DNA of 64,000 nt from assembly GCF_007747995.1 (NCBI RefSeq), contig NZ_CP036276.1, forward strand, positions 4,331,001 through 4,395,000, read 5' to 3'. Numbering within the stretch: position 1 is the first letter of the stretch; every line of letters starts with the position of its first letter. Made by a program: the position numbers and the translations under genes. The notes below the pieces were generated by a model. That model was given only the letters and a program-made list of their open reading frames with translations, searched no databases and was not told where the DNA came from. Below are positions 46,498-53,850 of this stretch, piece after piece. This DNA comes from Symmachiella dynata. GTDB lineage: Bacteria; Planctomycetota; Planctomycetia; Planctomycetales; Planctomycetaceae.

Positions 46498-47106
46498 GCC
46501 GACCGGTTTCCCCGATTCGAGCCACGGCTCAATCTCTTGCTGTTGGCGTAGATTGATCCAGCCCACACGGGGAATGCTTTGAGCCAATTGATAAAAGTGG
46601 TTATCGATCAGCCGTCGCGACTGCACGGCGGCAATGTCGCGTTTTTTGGGTAACGACACCGATTTGGCGAACACCAATTCCGCCGCTTCGAAACAGACCG
46701 CAGCTCGGGCGGCAATGCTGTCGCTGGTCACTTCCCAGTTGTGGGGTAAGGCCTCGGAACTGGTTTCGTCGTGACGCAAAAATGCTTCACTGGCCAAAAC
46801 CGTCACCTGCCCCGCTTCGGCGTGAGCTGCTGCCTCTGCAGGGGTAGAAACCGGCACGCATTGCGGTAGCACATTGCACAACAAAGCTTCGTTGATGCTG
46901 AGTGACCGGACCGCCAACCAATGCGCGGCTTCGTCGCCCAAGCCGTGCACAGCATCCCAGCGCCGCACGACATCCGCAACGCCTCCGCCCCCCACTGCCA
47001 ACACCGCCGTCGTCTCCGGGCGCTGCGCCATCAAAGCTTCAATCCGGTCCGCCAGACCGGCAACCTCCAACAAACTGCCACCGATTTTAAAGACAGTGAT
47101 AGGCAT
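46480..47106 (-). CDS. Amino acid kinase family protein, MfnE-like
   Basis: 208 aa from ATG 47106. The longer frame to 47151 runs through a dispersed repeat. The start MPITVFKIGGSLL, AVGGGGVADVVRR (nucleotide loop) and LPHNWEVTSDSIAARAA are those of the short amino acid kinase group that includes MfnE, the aminomethylfuran phosphate kinase of methanofuran/tetrahydromethanopterin-linked C1 cofactor synthesis. A C1 role would fit the Fae homologue 5 kb away. The kinase call is firm. The MfnE assignment is by similarity. Confidence 0.7.
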   Translation of the reverse strand: MPITVFKIGGSLLEVAGLADRIEALMAQRPETTAVLAVGGGGVADVVRRWDAVHGLGDEAAHWLAVRSLSINEALLCNVLPQCVPVSTPAEAAAHAEAGQVTVLASEAFLRHDETSSEALPHNWEVTSDSIAARAAVCFEAAELVFAKSVSLPKKRDIAAVQSRRLIDNHFYQLAQSIPRVGWINLRQQQEIEPWLESGKPVGSKRSL

Positions 47107-47113
47107 CAAGAAC

Positions 47114-47135
47114 GTAGGGTGCGTCGCGACGCACC
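47114..47135. repeat. GGTGCGTCGCGACGCACC palindrome, copy 1
   Basis: A perfect palindrome of 18 bases with a GTAG prefix, 8 bases upstream of the kinase start on the minus strand. A second, almost identical copy is at 48643-48664, upstream of hisI. Both create the false N-terminal peptide CVATHPT in extended frames. Confidence 0.8.
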
Positions 47136-47230
47136 TTTCTATACAGGACAAAAGATTAACCCAACGCCAAAAGCCTCAGCAGAGACATTGCAGCTTCAAT
47201 GGAGCATAGGTCATTGCCCGTTGTGCAAAA

Positions 47231-47266
47231 CCCTCACCCCGGCCCTCTCCCAAAGGGAGAGGGAGA
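47231..47266. repeat. CCCTCACCCC-type dispersed repeat, copy 2
   Basis: CCCTCACCCCGGCCCTCTCC then C-aaa-GGGAGAGGGAG. Same family as 35189-35229 and 55611-55650. It lies in the gap between hisG and the kinase gene. Confidence 0.75.
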
Positions 47267-47319
47267 TAATATCAACACGGCTCAGCAGGAGCTTCGCCCT
47301 CCCGTGACGCGTCATTCAC

Positions 47320-48198
47320 TTAGTCGATGATCTTGTTGATCGGTGTTTCCACAATACCTTGTGCGCCGGCGGTGCGCAGCTTTGGCACGATTTCGCGGAC
47401 GAACGATTCATCCACAATTGTCGAAACCGCTACCCATTGCGGGTCGGACAGTGAAGCCACGGTTGGTTTTTGCAGCGCCGGCAGTGTACTCAACACTGTT
47501 TCCAGGTCGGTCCGCGAGACGTTCATCATCAAGCCCACTTTCCCCTCGGCAGCGAGGCAGGACTGCAACATCAAGGCGATGTTGTCAATCTTCTCTTTTT
47601 TCCACGGGTCGGCGATCGAATCGTTGTTGGCAATAAACCGCGTAGTGCTTTGCAATACCTCCGCGACAATCCGTAGATCGTTTGCCCGCAACGATGAACC
47701 GGTCTCGGTGACCTCGACGATCGCGTCGGCCAATTTGGGCGGTTTGACTTCCGTGGCTCCCCAGGAGAACTCGACGTTCACGTTTGTATTGTGCTTGGCA
47801 AAAAAGGACTTTGTCAAACCGACCACTTCGGTCGCAATCCGCTTGCCTTCCAAATCCTCTGGTTTTTGCACGGGCGAATCTTCCGGCACGCACAGCACCC
47901 ACCGCACTGGGCGACGGCTGACTTTTGAAAACATCAGCTCGCAGACCTCGGTGACATCGGCTTCGTTCTCGACCACCCAATCGTGCCCGGTAATACCCGC
48001 GTCCAACAGTCCCTGCTCGACATACCGCGCCATTTCCTGCGCGCGGATCAACAGGCATTCGATCTCGACATCGTCGATTTCGGGATAATATGAGCGCGAG
48101 GAAAACTTGATGTTGTAGCCCGCTTTTTTAAAGAGCTCACCCGTGGCGTCCTTCAAACTGCCGGCGGGGATGCCCAATTTCAAAATCTTTTCAGCCAT
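47320..48198 (-). CDS. hisG: ATP phosphoribosyltransferase
   Basis: 292 aa from ATG 48198. The TTG at 48210 overlaps the hisI stop and adds only four residues. It starts histidine biosynthesis by joining PRPP and ATP. The long form contains the catalytic periplasmic-binding-protein-like core ([66 protein letters not shown]) and a C-terminal regulatory domain (from about 215). It is 8 bases downstream of hisI, in the same operon. Confidence 0.93.
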   Translation of the reverse strand: MAEKILKLGIPAGSLKDATGELFKKAGYNIKFSSRSYYPEIDDVEIECLLIRAQEMARYVEQGLLDAGITGHDWVVENEADVTEVCELMFSKVSRRPVRWVLCVPEDSPVQKPEDLEGKRIATEVVGLTKSFFAKHNTNVNVEFSWGATEVKPPKLADAIVEVTETGSSLRANDLRIVAEVLQSTTRFIANNDSIADPWKKEKIDNIALMLQSCLAAEGKVGLMMNVSRTDLETVLSTLPALQKPTVASLSDPQWVAVSTIVDESFVREIVPKLRTAGAQGIVETPINKIID

Positions 48199-48206
48199 GG
48201 GTGTCG

Positions 48207-48629
48207 TCAATTCTTCTTGTAGACTTCTTTGGGATCAAATACGCGTTCGCCCACCGTCTGGAAGTTTTCCCCCCCGTCGGTGACCTGGCGGAAGAAACAG
48301 CTCCGGTAACCTTCGTGGCAAGCAGCCCCGCCGATTTGGTTGACCTTGATCAGCAGCGTGTCGGCGTCGCAATCAAAGTAGATCGCTTTAACCTCCTGCA
48401 CGTTGCCGCTCTCTTCGCCTTTGCGCCACAGTTTATTGCGGCTACGGCTGAAATAACAGACGCGGCCGGTCGCCAGCGTCTCTTGGTACGCTTCGGCGTT
48501 CATATAAGCCAACATCAACACATCGCCGGTCGCTTCGTCTTGAGCAATCACCGGCAACAGTTCCGCCTTAGAAAAATCAGGTCCGCTCACGGTACAGTTT
48601 CCGTTATTTGTGTGGTTAGGTGATTCCAT
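48207..48629 (-). CDS. hisI: Phosphoribosyl-AMP cyclohydrolase
   Basis: 140 aa from ATG 48629. The extended frame to 48791 runs through a dispersed palindrome and is rejected. It opens the purine ring of phosphoribosyl-AMP, the third histidine step. Family motifs are [49 protein letters not shown], the metal-binding [11 protein letters not shown], and [12 protein letters not shown] with the conserved cysteines. Only the HisI domain is present, with no HisE fusion. It is followed by hisG with 8 bases between. Confidence 0.94.
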   Translation of the reverse strand: MESPNHTNNGNCTVSGPDFSKAELLPVIAQDEATGDVLMLAYMNAEAYQETLATGRVCYFSRSRNKLWRKGEESGNVQEVKAIYFDCDADTLLIKVNQIGGAACHEGYRSCFFRQVTDGGENFQTVGERVFDPKEVYKKN

Positions 48630-48642
48630 GAGGAGCGCGCCC

Positions 48643-48664
48643 GTAGGATGCGTCGCGACGCACC
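48643..48664. repeat. GGTGCGTCGCGACGCACC-type palindrome, copy 2
   Basis: GATGCGTCGCGACGCACC with a GTAG prefix, one base different from the copy at 47114-47135 and 14 bases upstream of the hisI start. The matching placement upstream of two different start codons is notable. Confidence 0.8.
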
Positions 48665-48820
48665 TTTTGCACAGAAAAGCACAGACGCCCCAAGCCAGTA
48701 AGGTAACACGAACCGCCGCGCGAGGCCAGTTTGTGGGCGGGAAAAGTGAGAGGAGCATTCCACGACGTATAATCGACGCCGAAAATATCATTCACACGTC
48801 GAAGACGCAGCTCAGCCGTA

Positions 48821-50134
48821 TCACACCAATTCGCGGATCAACTCACGACGTTCCAGCACGTAGCGTGGGCGACCGGCGAGGTCGTCGAAGGTCATGGCGG
48901 GGTCGATGCCCAGGTGACGGTAGAGCATGGCGAGGACGTTTTCCGGCTGGTACGGCGCCTGGGCGGGGATTTCGCCTTTTGAATTCGAGGCTCCCAGAAT
49001 GCCCGGCTTGAGTCCGCCGCCGGCGAGGGCGACGCTCATTACGGCTCCCCAGTGTCCGCGGCCCGCATCTTTGTTGAAGCGAGGGGAACGGCCGAATTCG
49101 CCCATGGCGACTACCAGGACGTTTTGTTGCAGTCCGCGGTCGTAGAGATCGTTTACCAACGCGGCCATGCCGCGGTCGAACTCGACGCCGTTTTTGACGA
49201 TCCGTTTGGGCAAACTTCCGTGGTGGTCCCAACCGGTGCTGCGGACAGTGACGCAGGTGACTCCCGCTTCGACTAACCGCCGCGCCAACAACATGCCCTG
49301 TCCGGCAGTGCTGCGACCATACGCGTCGCGGAGCTTGTCGTCTTCACGAGAAATATCAAACGCCTCGCGTGCGGCGGAGCCGGAGACCATATCGAATGCT
49401 TGGGTTGTGAACTGATCGATCGCTGCGGAGGAACCTTCCAGATCCAACATCCGCCGGTCATCATCCAATGCTTTCAGCAATCCGCGCCGATCGTCAAGCC
49501 GTCGCATATCCATTCCGCCGGCCAAGGCGAGGTTGCGGACCTTAAAATTCTTCTTCGATGGGTTCTCGATCGTTTCAAACGCATTGCACCCTTTGCCCAA
49601 ATGCGCCGAGCCGCCGTTACGCATAGTATTGGGGATCGCCACATAAGCGGGCAAGCCCGCGGTGTTCGCGCCGCGAACTTTGTGAATCACCGAGCCGAAG
49701 CTAGGCATCTGATTCGGCCCCCCCTTGGGGCCGGTCTTGTAGTAGCCGGTCTGCGACAAATGGCTCGACGGATCGTGACTGTTTTTGCGGTGATGGATCG
49801 AACGGATGATCGTCAGCTTGTCGAGAATCTTGGCTTGCTGCGACATCGTCTCGCTGAAGTACGCGCCCGGTTGGTTCGTCTGCACGGTACTCATCGGTCC
49901 GCGATATTCCACCGGCGCCAGCGGTTTGGGATCGTAGGTTTCGAATTGCGTCGGACCACCAGCCAGCTCAATAAAGATCACAGCTGTCTTGCGCGAGGCT
50001 TGTCCGGCAGCAGCGCGTTGCCGCAGCAAATCGGGCAAGGTCGCCGCCCCCAATCCCGTCAACCCGGCCTGCAGGATCGTCCTCCGTGATACGTTTCCGC
50101 AATCGTGTTGAATTGAGACAGGGGTTTGCATCAC
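48821..50134 (-). CDS. DUF1501 domain-containing protein, second copy
   Basis: 437 aa. The Tat-type start NVSRRTILQAGLTGLGAATLPDLLRQ is followed by the same DUF1501 blocks as 35311-36684: VIFIELAGGPTQFETYDPKPLAPVEYRGPM, RSIHHRKNSHDPSSHL, GWDHHGSLPKRI, FGRSPRFNKDAGRGHWGAVMSVALAGGGLKPG and YQPENVLAMLYRHLGIDP. The two proteins are related but clearly diverged, so they are separate paralogues. No DUF1549/DUF1553 partner is adjacent. Confidence 0.92.
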   Translation of the reverse strand: MMQTPVSIQHDCGNVSRRTILQAGLTGLGAATLPDLLRQRAAAGQASRKTAVIFIELAGGPTQFETYDPKPLAPVEYRGPMSTVQTNQPGAYFSETMSQQAKILDKLTIIRSIHHRKNSHDPSSHLSQTGYYKTGPKGGPNQMPSFGSVIHKVRGANTAGLPAYVAIPNTMRNGGSAHLGKGCNAFETIENPSKKNFKVRNLALAGGMDMRRLDDRRGLLKALDDDRRMLDLEGSSAAIDQFTTQAFDMVSGSAAREAFDISREDDKLRDAYGRSTAGQGMLLARRLVEAGVTCVTVRSTGWDHHGSLPKRIVKNGVEFDRGMAALVNDLYDRGLQQNVLVVAMGEFGRSPRFNKDAGRGHWGAVMSVALAGGGLKPGILGASNSKGEIPAQAPYQPENVLAMLYRHLGIDPAMTFDDLAGRPRYVLERRELIRELV

Positions 50135-50519
50135 CGCTCCTTACAAAGACAAAACGAATCGCAGGCCAAACAGTCACGGGCGAACCCATCAACCATTATC
50201 AATGTATCGGCTGTGGAGAGGTAGGTCAATTAAAGTTCGGATCTCCCGTTCAAATGGTCGATGACGCGTAAGAGCGCGATGCCATCCCCTGAATGCTTAT
50301 TATCAGCGAAATGGCTGATTTTAGAAAACGATTCAGGATGATATTGAGTTCTTCCAGAGATGGCTGTCACTGCCAGTGGCCTGTGTATCAAGAGCTTGCT
50401 GAATTTACACAGCCGTTTCGGCTTATCTCACGCTGCACATTTTGATTGACGATCAAACTGGCTGGGGGTAGTCTCAATGCGGATTCAAATAGAGAAAAGC
50501 AAGGGATACCGTAACAGCC
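50135..50519. other. Intergenic region, no gene seen
   Basis: 385 bases between the second DUF1501 gene and the DUF1963 gene. It begins the accessory islet (50.5-53.8 kb). The small frame at 50086-50271 is weak. A CACTGCCAGTG-like short symmetry lies near 50369. Confidence 0.45.
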
Positions 50520-51365
50520 ATGACAACTACTGATACGTTTCGGCAAAGCTTGATGGAAGCGGGGCTAGATCGCGTCGCATCCCAACTGACTGACGCGCTT
50601 GAGCCCAGTGTCAGCATTCAGACCGCTCCTCTGGCAGACTATGCGATCCCTGTTGGTGCATCCAAGTTCGGCGGCCAACCGGATGTACCCGTTGATTTCG
50701 AGTGGCCACTCTGGAACGGCGCACCGCTGTCCTTTCTTGGTCAGATCAACCTCGCAAACATTACACAATATGCCTGCACGGCCGCGTTGCCTCCAACAGG
50801 ACTCCTCTCATTCTTCTATGATCCAGAGCAGTCCACCTGGGGCTTCGACCCCAAGGATCGTGGCAGTTGGTCTGTTCGGTTTACCTCAAATTCTGATCTT
50901 CAGCGAGCAACATTCCCAGCGGGCCTGCCAGATCACGCACGGTATACCCCGTGCCAGCTAACCTTCAGCGATTGCATGACTCCTATCAGCTCGAGATCAG
51001 ACACCTTCCGAAAACTTAAACTCACTGACGAAGAGTTTAATTTCTACATTCGTCTGATCTACAGTGAGGACTCACTTCGTCACCACCTATTTGGGCATCC
51101 GCAGGAAATTCAAGGTGAAATGCAACTCGAATGTCAGTTGGCGTCGAACGGTATCAATTGCGGCGACCTCGAAGGATATGATGATACTCGTGTCCCGATG
51201 CTTAAACCTGGTGCTGCCGACTGGCGATTGTTGCTTCAGCTCGATAGCGATGACAACGCTGGCTGGATGTGGGGCGATCTAGGCCGACTGTATTTTTGGA
51301 TCACAAACGACAGTCTTCAGTCACGCAAATTCGAGAACATTTGGATGGTTCTCCAGTGCGGATGA
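50520..51365 (+). CDS. DUF1963 (YwqG-like) protein
   Basis: 281 aa soluble protein. The N-terminal FGGQPDVPVDFEWPLWNGAPLSFLGQINL segment (about 50-80) and the C-terminal LLLQLDSDDNAGWMWGDLGRLYFWI (about 238-262) are the hallmarks of the DUF1963/YwqG family. The family function is unclear. YwqG homologues are often near toxin- and immunity-type genes in Firmicutes. No signal peptide is seen. It is first in a plus-strand run of accessory genes. Confidence 0.85.
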   Translation: MTTTDTFRQSLMEAGLDRVASQLTDALEPSVSIQTAPLADYAIPVGASKFGGQPDVPVDFEWPLWNGAPLSFLGQINLANITQYACTAALPPTGLLSFFYDPEQSTWGFDPKDRGSWSVRFTSNSDLQRATFPAGLPDHARYTPCQLTFSDCMTPISSRSDTFRKLKLTDEEFNFYIRLIYSEDSLRHHLFGHPQEIQGEMQLECQLASNGINCGDLEGYDDTRVPMLKPGAADWRLLLQLDSDDNAGWMWGDLGRLYFWITNDSLQSRKFENIWMVLQCG

Positions 51366-51681
51366 ACGAGGCGAGATAATAAAAAACATACACTGGAACG
51401 CGGCCGGTATCGCAATTCGAAAATGTACGTCGCTGGTCCGCGTCCGTCGTGATTTCGGCAACGGAACGAACCTATTTATGGACTTCGCACGCACCGGCGG
51501 AACTCATACGACGATGAAGCCCGTGGTCGTTCCCATGAAGATCAGTTTTTATTATTCTCTTTGATTAAACGGACGGAAACACGTCGGTGGTGGACAGAGT
51601 CAGTTGTCGCGAGTACGCTGTTGGCCCCTAGAGCTGAATTAACTTCACTTACAAACTTCACAGACAACGGAACAGGCCCCC
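51366..51681. other. Intergenic region, no gene seen
   Basis: 316 bases between the DUF1963 and Fae-like genes. No supported frame, repeat or RNA gene. The Fae-like promoter probably lies here. Confidence 0.45.
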
Positions 51682-52230
51682 ATGAGTGATCGAATTGTGA
51701 TGCGTACCGGAGAGTCTCTTGTTGCTGGCGGACCACCGTTTACAGCTGCGGAGCCTGAAGTTGTCATCGGCGAATTGGACGGGCCGGTCGGAACAGCGAT
51801 TGCCACTTTGACGGGCGGCCAATCGGCTGGCCACTCGAAAGTCTTTGCAATCTTGGACACCGATATTCAGGTGCGGCCAGTGACTCTGATGGTCAGTAAG
51901 GTGACGGTCAAGAGCACAGCCTACACGAATATCTTAATGGGGACTGTGCAAGCGGCGATTGCCAACGGTGTCCTCGACGCCGTCCGAGCGGGAGACATTC
52001 CCAAGGAAAAAGCCAACGATCTCGGCATCGTTTGCTCGGTTTGGCTGAACCCAGGGGCCGCAACTGAAGAGAACTTGGACCACAAGGCACTTTTTGAAAT
52101 TCATCGCAAGGCCACGGCACAGGCCATCCACAAAGCCATGCACAACGAACCTTCCATCGACTGGCTCCTCGAGCACCAGGACGAGGTGACTCACAAGTAC
52201 TACCAGCGCGGTCTTGATGGGACACTCTAG
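51682..52230 (+). CDS. Formaldehyde-activating enzyme (Fae)-like protein
   Basis: 182 aa, close to the 170 aa of Methylobacterium Fae, which joins formaldehyde to tetrahydromethanopterin. Shared blocks are GESLV (11-14), VVIGxxxGPVGTA, LLAV-like FAILDTDIQVRPVTLMVSKVTVKS (about 55-78), QAAIANGVLDAVRAGDIPKEKANDLGIVCSVW and KATAQAIHKAMHNEPS. The position of catalytic His17 is E24 here, aligned by the IDLIIG/PEVVIG match. No histidine occurs before H51. So the family call is firm but formaldehyde activation is doubtful. It could be a Fae2/Fae3-type paralogue. Confidence 0.88.
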   Translation: MSDRIVMRTGESLVAGGPPFTAAEPEVVIGELDGPVGTAIATLTGGQSAGHSKVFAILDTDIQVRPVTLMVSKVTVKSTAYTNILMGTVQAAIANGVLDAVRAGDIPKEKANDLGIVCSVWLNPGAATEENLDHKALFEIHRKATAQAIHKAMHNEPSIDWLLEHQDEVTHKYYQRGLDGTL

Positions 52231-52270
52231 CCAACAGTAAAGATCAGCATTACGGAACTGCTCAGCGCCC

Positions 52271-52852
52271 ATGTTGTGGCCCATCATCCTGCCGATCCAG
52301 ATTACCTTCGGCGTCTTACTTGTGGTGGTTGTCGTCCTGACAGCATGCGCTTCTCCCAAGTCGTGGGGCCGCATCAAGACGTGTTCTTGGTACTCGACCT
52401 TCGCGTTACTTGCGTTCATTCCATCATGCACCGGCATAATGATGGTGGTGGACGCCGTCCGATTCGGTGATTTCCGCTACGCATCGTTCGATGACATTCC
52501 GGATTTCCGTTCGCAGCGCTACATGCCGGAGGCTGCCACTGATATTCAAATACGGAAGCACGCCAACGGGTATCTGGCGCGGTACAAGATCTCGGCCGAT
52601 GATTTCGCAGTCTACTTGGACGAACTCTGGCAGGAGCATGGTCAACATCCCCCATTTGAGCCCAGTGAGTTTGCCAAAAACGGCGACCCCGCGTATCCAG
52701 AAAAGTTCGACCTGACGTTTGGTGAACTTGGCTGGGCATTCCCGGAAAACGCGACAGTCTACAAGAGTCCCCGTGAAGCAGATGGCGGTGGTGCCACTTA
52801 CTATGTTGACATCACGGCCGGACTCGTTTTTCAACGCACCGGATTTTGGTAA
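52271..52852 (+). CDS. Unknown membrane-anchored protein
   Basis: 193 aa from TTG/ATG-type start 52271 (ATG). Two N-terminal hydrophobic segments (about 5-27 and 40-62) precede a soluble region with YLARYKISADDFAVYLDELWQEH and a C-terminal aromatic beta stretch (GGGATYYVDITAGLVFQRTGFW). No family is recognised. It starts 40 bases after the Fae-like gene and may be cotranscribed. Confidence 0.6.
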   Translation: MLWPIILPIQITFGVLLVVVVVLTACASPKSWGRIKTCSWYSTFALLAFIPSCTGIMMVVDAVRFGDFRYASFDDIPDFRSQRYMPEAATDIQIRKHANGYLARYKISADDFAVYLDELWQEHGQHPPFEPSEFAKNGDPAYPEKFDLTFGELGWAFPENATVYKSPREADGGGATYYVDITAGLVFQRTGFW

Positions 52853-53316
52853 TCCGCACCGAAGCGATGGCTAACAAGAGCATGCACTGGAAGTGCCGCC
52901 AGTGCTGAATCGAACCACAGCGTCCCCGCCCCTCACGTAAATCCGCCCCGCTCCGCACACCTACCCATCCTCGCCAACCGAGTGATCCCCTGCCCCGCTA
53001 ACAACGGGGCGTCACATCCATTGTTGTTGTTCGTCGTTGGCGAGTGGGCGTAGTAGCGTTCAATTGGAACTGCTGGGATCGAGCTAGCTTGTTATGCTGC
53101 AGTTGAATCGGGCGCCGAATTGTTTTGCTATTTCGCCATCGGCAGTCTACTTTGGTATTAGATTTCTGAAAATTCGGCTTAAGAGGACTACATTCGCCAC
53201 TTGAAATCCCGCGTTTCATGGCTGCCAACCCCAAGGGGGGTAATCAGTTCTATAAAAGAAACGACCACAACAGACTACTGTCAAATCTGGGGTCGGTTCC
53301 AGAGGGAAAACACACC
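52853..53316. other. Intergenic region around the symporter remnant
   Basis: 464 bases, of which 52961-53057 is the decayed symporter tail. The rest holds a GCACTGGAAGTGCCGCCAGTGC near-palindrome region (about 52884-52905), and no gene. A short AGAGGGA ribosome site (53301-53307) precedes the next start. Confidence 0.6.
52961..53057 (-). pseudogene. Remnant of a sodium:solute symporter 3' end
   Basis: These bases match the last about 100 bases of the intact symporter gene (53851-53950), with 38 of 40 bases identical in the core (52991-53030) and about three quarters overall. In the symporter frame they read LANDEQQQWM, a stop, then RPVVSGAGD, ending at the same relative TAG. The stop codon replaces the Trp of the intact gene. 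The upstream part of that gene is absent, so this is a decayed fragment of a paralogue, not a functional gene. Confidence 0.8.
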
Positions 53317-53763
53317 ATGACGAAGTCCAGAAAACGGATGATCGGTGCTGCTGCCGGTGCTGGCTTATGTGCGATTGCGCGGCTCCTCGTAGTGATTGGG
53401 TACTGTTTTTACTTAACCCATTGGGGCAGTCAAACTGGGAAGAGCAGCGAGCTGACAATCTATTGGTTCGCATTGATTTCTGCGCTGATCGGCATACCTA
53501 TCGGAGCTCTAGCAGGCAGGACGTGCGAACCGAGTTTGGGAGCAGTAATTGGAGGAGCGCTTTCGGGCGGTACGTGCTTTGGGCTTTTTGTTCTCCCAGG
53601 CGAATTCATGCTCGCCTTGGTTGAAAATAGCGAATCAAAATCCGCCGAGGTGTGGGAAATTTTTTTCGCATTTGTGCCTATGGTTTTTGCGGGGGCCTGG
53701 GCTGGCGGAATAGGCGCAGCTATTGGTCGGAATGCAGGATCAGTATCCAAAGCGGGCCATTAA
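53317..53763 (+). CDS. Unknown four-helix membrane protein
   Basis: 148 aa from ATG 53317, which has an AGAGGGA ribosome site. The longer frame from 53218 reads poorly. Four hydrophobic segments at about 8-33, 45-67, 77-103 and 117-140 contain small-residue-rich GxxxG patterns (GAAAGAGLCAIA, GALAG, GAVIGGALSGG, AGAWAGGIGAAIG). Such glycine-zipper-like helices suggest tightly packed membrane helices. The function is unknown. It lies between the symporter remnant and the intact symporter. Confidence 0.6.
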   Translation: MTKSRKRMIGAAAGAGLCAIARLLVVIGYCFYLTHWGSQTGKSSELTIYWFALISALIGIPIGALAGRTCEPSLGAVIGGALSGGTCFGLFVLPGEFMLALVENSESKSAEVWEIFFAFVPMVFAGAWAGGIGAAIGRNAGSVSKAGH

Positions 53764-53850
53764 CTACCGCCCTAGCAGACACAAGATCCTCAGAATCATG
53801 TTGTAGGGACGGCACACAGCCCACTCGAGCACCCAACGCGCTCCACACTC

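Noticed and set aside
48630-48791. Extended N-terminus of hisI
   Set aside because: The added residues come from the dispersed palindrome and other intergenic bases. ATG 48629 gives a normal HisI length.
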